Assembly: GCA_016197345.1 (NCBI GenBank)
Contig: JACPVY010000653.1
Coordinates: forward strand, 1 to 5,022
Source of the DNA: Burkholderiales bacterium
GTDB taxonomy: Bacteria; Pseudomonadota; Gammaproteobacteria; Burkholderiales; Burkholderiaceae_D
Direction: 5' to 3'
DNA length: 5,022 nt
The notes below the pieces were generated by a model. The model searched no databases. It was not told the DNA's origin and was given only the letters and a program-made list of their open reading frames with translations. The translations under genes were made by a program, and so were the position numbers. Shown in pieces: positions 3,592 through 5,022 of this stretch; the first letter of the stretch is position 1; each line of letters opens with the position of its first letter.

Positions 3592-4629
3592 ATGATTGAA
3601 TTAGATGGTTCTCATGGTGAAGGTGGTGGTCAAATTTTGCGTAGCGCCTTGAGCCTGAGCATGATTACTGGCCAACCATTTCGCATCAAACAAATCCGCG
3701 CTAAACGCAGCAAACCCGGTTTATTGCGCCAGCATATGATTGCCGTAGAAGCAGCAGCCGAAATCTGTGGTGCGACTGTGGCGACTGGCCAAGGCGAAGC
3801 ACTCAAGCTAGGCGCGACTGAATTGGAATTTACTCCCGGCAAAATCAAAGGTGGCTGCTATGAATTTGCCATCGGTAGTGCGGGTAGCACCACGCTCGTG
3901 TTGCAAACCATTTTGCCAGCCTTGCTATTTGCAGATAGCGCATCGGAAGTGCGTATTTCTGGCGGCACCCATAATGCAATGGCACCACCTACCCAATTTT
4001 TGCAAAAGGCTTATGGCCGGGTTTTAGCGCAAATGGGCGTTAGCATGCAAATTGAGTTGGAACGCTTTGGCTTTTATCCGGCTGGCGGCGGCAAGATCAG
4101 CGCCCACATCACCCCCTGCCCCGGCTTGCAAGCGATCTCATTGGTCGAACGCGGTGACCATGTGCAAGGTTATGCGGAGAGCTTTATCGCCGCCGTGCCG
4201 TTTCGGGTAGCAGAACGCGAATTAGCGTGTGTCGCCGAAGGCTTAAATTGGCAAACAGAGCAATTATTGCCACGTGGGCTTCCGGCAGATCAAGGGCCGG
4301 GTAATGTGTTGTTAATCACGCTAGAGCATGGCATGGTGACCGAAATTTTTTGCTCTTTTGGCGAGCGTAATGTCAGCTCGGAAACTGTCGCCAAACATGC
4401 CATCAATGAAGCGCGGCGCTATTTGAGCTCTGAAGCGGCCTTAGGGGAATATTTGGCAGATCAAGTGATGTTGCCGTTTGCCTTGGCAGGCGGTGGTAGC
4501 TTTAGCTGCACCACGATTTCCGATCACATGAACAGCAATGCGATGGTGATAGAGAAATTTTTGCCCGTCAAATTTGAAATCGAAAAGCAAGGCAAACGCC
4601 ATATCTGCACAGTCAACAAACTGCGCTAG
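3592..4629 (+). CDS. rtcA: RtcA, RNA 3'-terminal phosphate cyclase
   Basis: ATP-dependent cytoplasmic enzyme that turns an RNA 3'-phosphate into a 2',3'-cyclic phosphate through adenylated enzyme and RNA-(3')pp(5')A intermediates, giving ends that RtcB can use. The 345 aa match the family size (about 340). Visible family features are the N-terminal MIELDGSHGEGGGQILRSAL, KPGLLRQH (41-48), FAIGSAGSTTLVLQTILPAL (92-111), RFGFYPAGGG (158-167), RGLPADQGPGN (228-238), EYLADQ (286-291), and the adenylated histidine H312 in SDHMNSNAMVIEKFLPVKF. H312 corresponds to E. coli H309. The N-terminus is nearly the same as that of E. coli RtcA, which fixes the start at 3592 together with the GGAAAG site. It lies 64 bp after rtcB and is probably co-transcribed with it; a terminator follows at 4651-4700. 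Nothing appears damaged. Confidence 0.98.
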   Translation: MIELDGSHGEGGGQILRSALSLSMITGQPFRIKQIRAKRSKPGLLRQHMIAVEAAAEICGATVATGQGEALKLGATELEFTPGKIKGGCYEFAIGSAGSTTLVLQTILPALLFADSASEVRISGGTHNAMAPPTQFLQKAYGRVLAQMGVSMQIELERFGFYPAGGGKISAHITPCPGLQAISLVERGDHVQGYAESFIAAVPFRVAERELACVAEGLNWQTEQLLPRGLPADQGPGNVLLITLEHGMVTEIFCSFGERNVSSETVAKHAINEARRYLSSEAALGEYLADQVMLPFALAGGGSFSCTTISDHMNSNAMVIEKFLPVKFEIEKQGKRHICTVNKLR

Positions 4630-4650
4630 CGCCAACCTAGCGTAGGCATC

Positions 4651-4700
4651 AGAAAAAGGGGGAGGATAGCAAGCAAGTCGCTACCTCCCCTTTTCTTTAT
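4651..4700. terminator. Intrinsic terminator after rtcA, possibly bidirectional
   Basis: GGGG-AGG-(A)-TAGC (4659-4670) pairs with GCTA-CCT-CCCC (4680-4690) around a 9-nt loop, with one bulged A. The GC-rich stem is flanked by A5 upstream (4653-4657) and TTTTCTTT downstream (4691-4698). It therefore has a U-rich tail in both directions, as expected between the convergent rtcA and the minus-strand gene. It begins 22 nt after the rtcA stop. Confidence 0.85.
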
Positions 4701-4715
4701 TACCATCGCTAGCGG

Positions 4716-4746
4716 AAAAAAACGGGCTGCTGAACTAGCCAGCCCG
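4716..4746 (-). terminator. Intrinsic terminator of the minus-strand gene
   Basis: Read on the minus strand, CGGGCTG (4746-4740), a 10-nt loop, and CAGCCCG (4729-4723) form a 7-bp GC-rich hairpin followed at once by T7 (4722-4716). It starts about 24 nt after the TAA stop at 4772-4770, so it is the primary terminator of that gene; the 4651-4700 hairpin would be a second one. Confidence 0.88.
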
Positions 4747-4769
4747 GTGCCTAGCGTAACCTTTTAATC

Positions 4770-5022
4770 TTATTTCACACTGACGTTGTCGATTACAAAC
4801 GAGGTTTGCAAGGACGAATCTTCCGTTTCAGAGAACATGATGCGTACGGTTTGGCCTTTGTAAGCGCTCAAATCGAAGGACTTGGTGCTGTAACCTGTGG
4901 CTTTATTGAGGTTGCTATAGGTCGCCAAGGTTTTCAACACGCTACCGGTGCTGCTTTGCACCGAAACCGTCAGCTTGTCATACGCGGTGCTGGTGGTGGT
5001 TTCTGCGGTATCGATATGCAAT
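4770..5022 (-). CDS. C-terminal part of a probable secreted protein (beta-sandwich domain), 5' end outside window
   Basis: Only the last 83 or so residues are present, and the frame is open to the window edge. The TTG at 5021-5019 is better read as an internal Leu than as a start. The text (LHIDTAETTTSTAYDKLTVS, then YSNLNKATGYSTKSFDLSAY, KGQTVRIMFSETED and SFVIDNVSVK) is Ser/Thr-rich with alternating beta-strand character. It ends in an (F/V)xIDNVSV strand typical of jelly-roll, carbohydrate-binding-like domains. From memory, very similar C-terminal repeats occur on secreted peptidases of betaproteobacteria and Xanthomonas relatives, so an exported peptidase is the likeliest parent, but no catalytic region is in view. 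It is convergent to rtcA with its own terminator, so it probably has no functional link to the RNA-repair operon. Confidence 0.75.
   Translation of the reverse strand, partial: LHIDTAETTTSTAYDKLTVSVQSSTGSVLKTLATYSNLNKATGYSTKSFDLSAYKGQTVRIMFSETEDSSLQTSFVIDNVSVK

Overview
The window carries an RNA-repair / Ro60 locus: the 3' part of a Ro60 homologue gene (rsr), about 1 kb of non-coding DNA packed with Y-RNA-like units, rtcB (RNA ligase), rtcA (RNA 3'-phosphate cyclase), and, convergent to these, the 3' end of a gene for a probable secreted protein. The gene order rsr - Y RNA - rtcB - rtcA is the known proteobacterial RNA-repair arrangement (for example Salmonella rsr-yrlBA-rtcBA). The close RtcA similarity to enterobacterial RtcA, the moderate GC content, the codon use and the secreted C-terminal domain suggest a proteobacterium. 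A betaproteobacterium such as an Oxalobacteraceae member is my guess, at low confidence.

Layout: 1-1290 (+) is rsr, 5'-truncated by the window edge. 1302-2262 (+) is a tandem array in which I can fold nine Y-RNA-like units. All nine share the 5' strand YGAAT and the 3' strand UUGUC(G/A). UACAU starts exactly 16 nt after the Y of YGAAT in eight of them; the ninth has a variant. Units 1-6 are short stem-loops arranged as three two-unit modules, two of which are a clear 172-bp tandem duplication. Units 7 and 8 carry almost complete, circularly permuted tRNA mimics. Unit 9 carries a more degenerate tRNA-like head and lies just upstream of rtcB. 2292-3527 (+) is rtcB, 3592-4629 (+) is rtcA, and a hairpin sits in the 64-bp gap between them. 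4651-4746 holds two terminators. 4770-5022 (-) is the C-terminal part of a secreted protein.

How the parts fit together: in characterised bacteria Ro60/Rsr binds a Y RNA, and the Y RNA's tRNA-like module tethers or gates an effector such as PNPase. RtcA converts RNA 3'-phosphates to 2',3'-cyclic phosphates, and RtcB joins 2',3'-cyclic-phosphate or 3'-phosphate ends to 5'-OH ends. The most unusual feature here is the number and diversity of Y RNAs. One Rsr could be loaded with many adaptors: six have short divergent loops with no tRNA mimic, and three have tRNA-like heads. The sigma-54 activator gene rtcR, often linked to such operons, is not in the window, nor is the rsr promoter.
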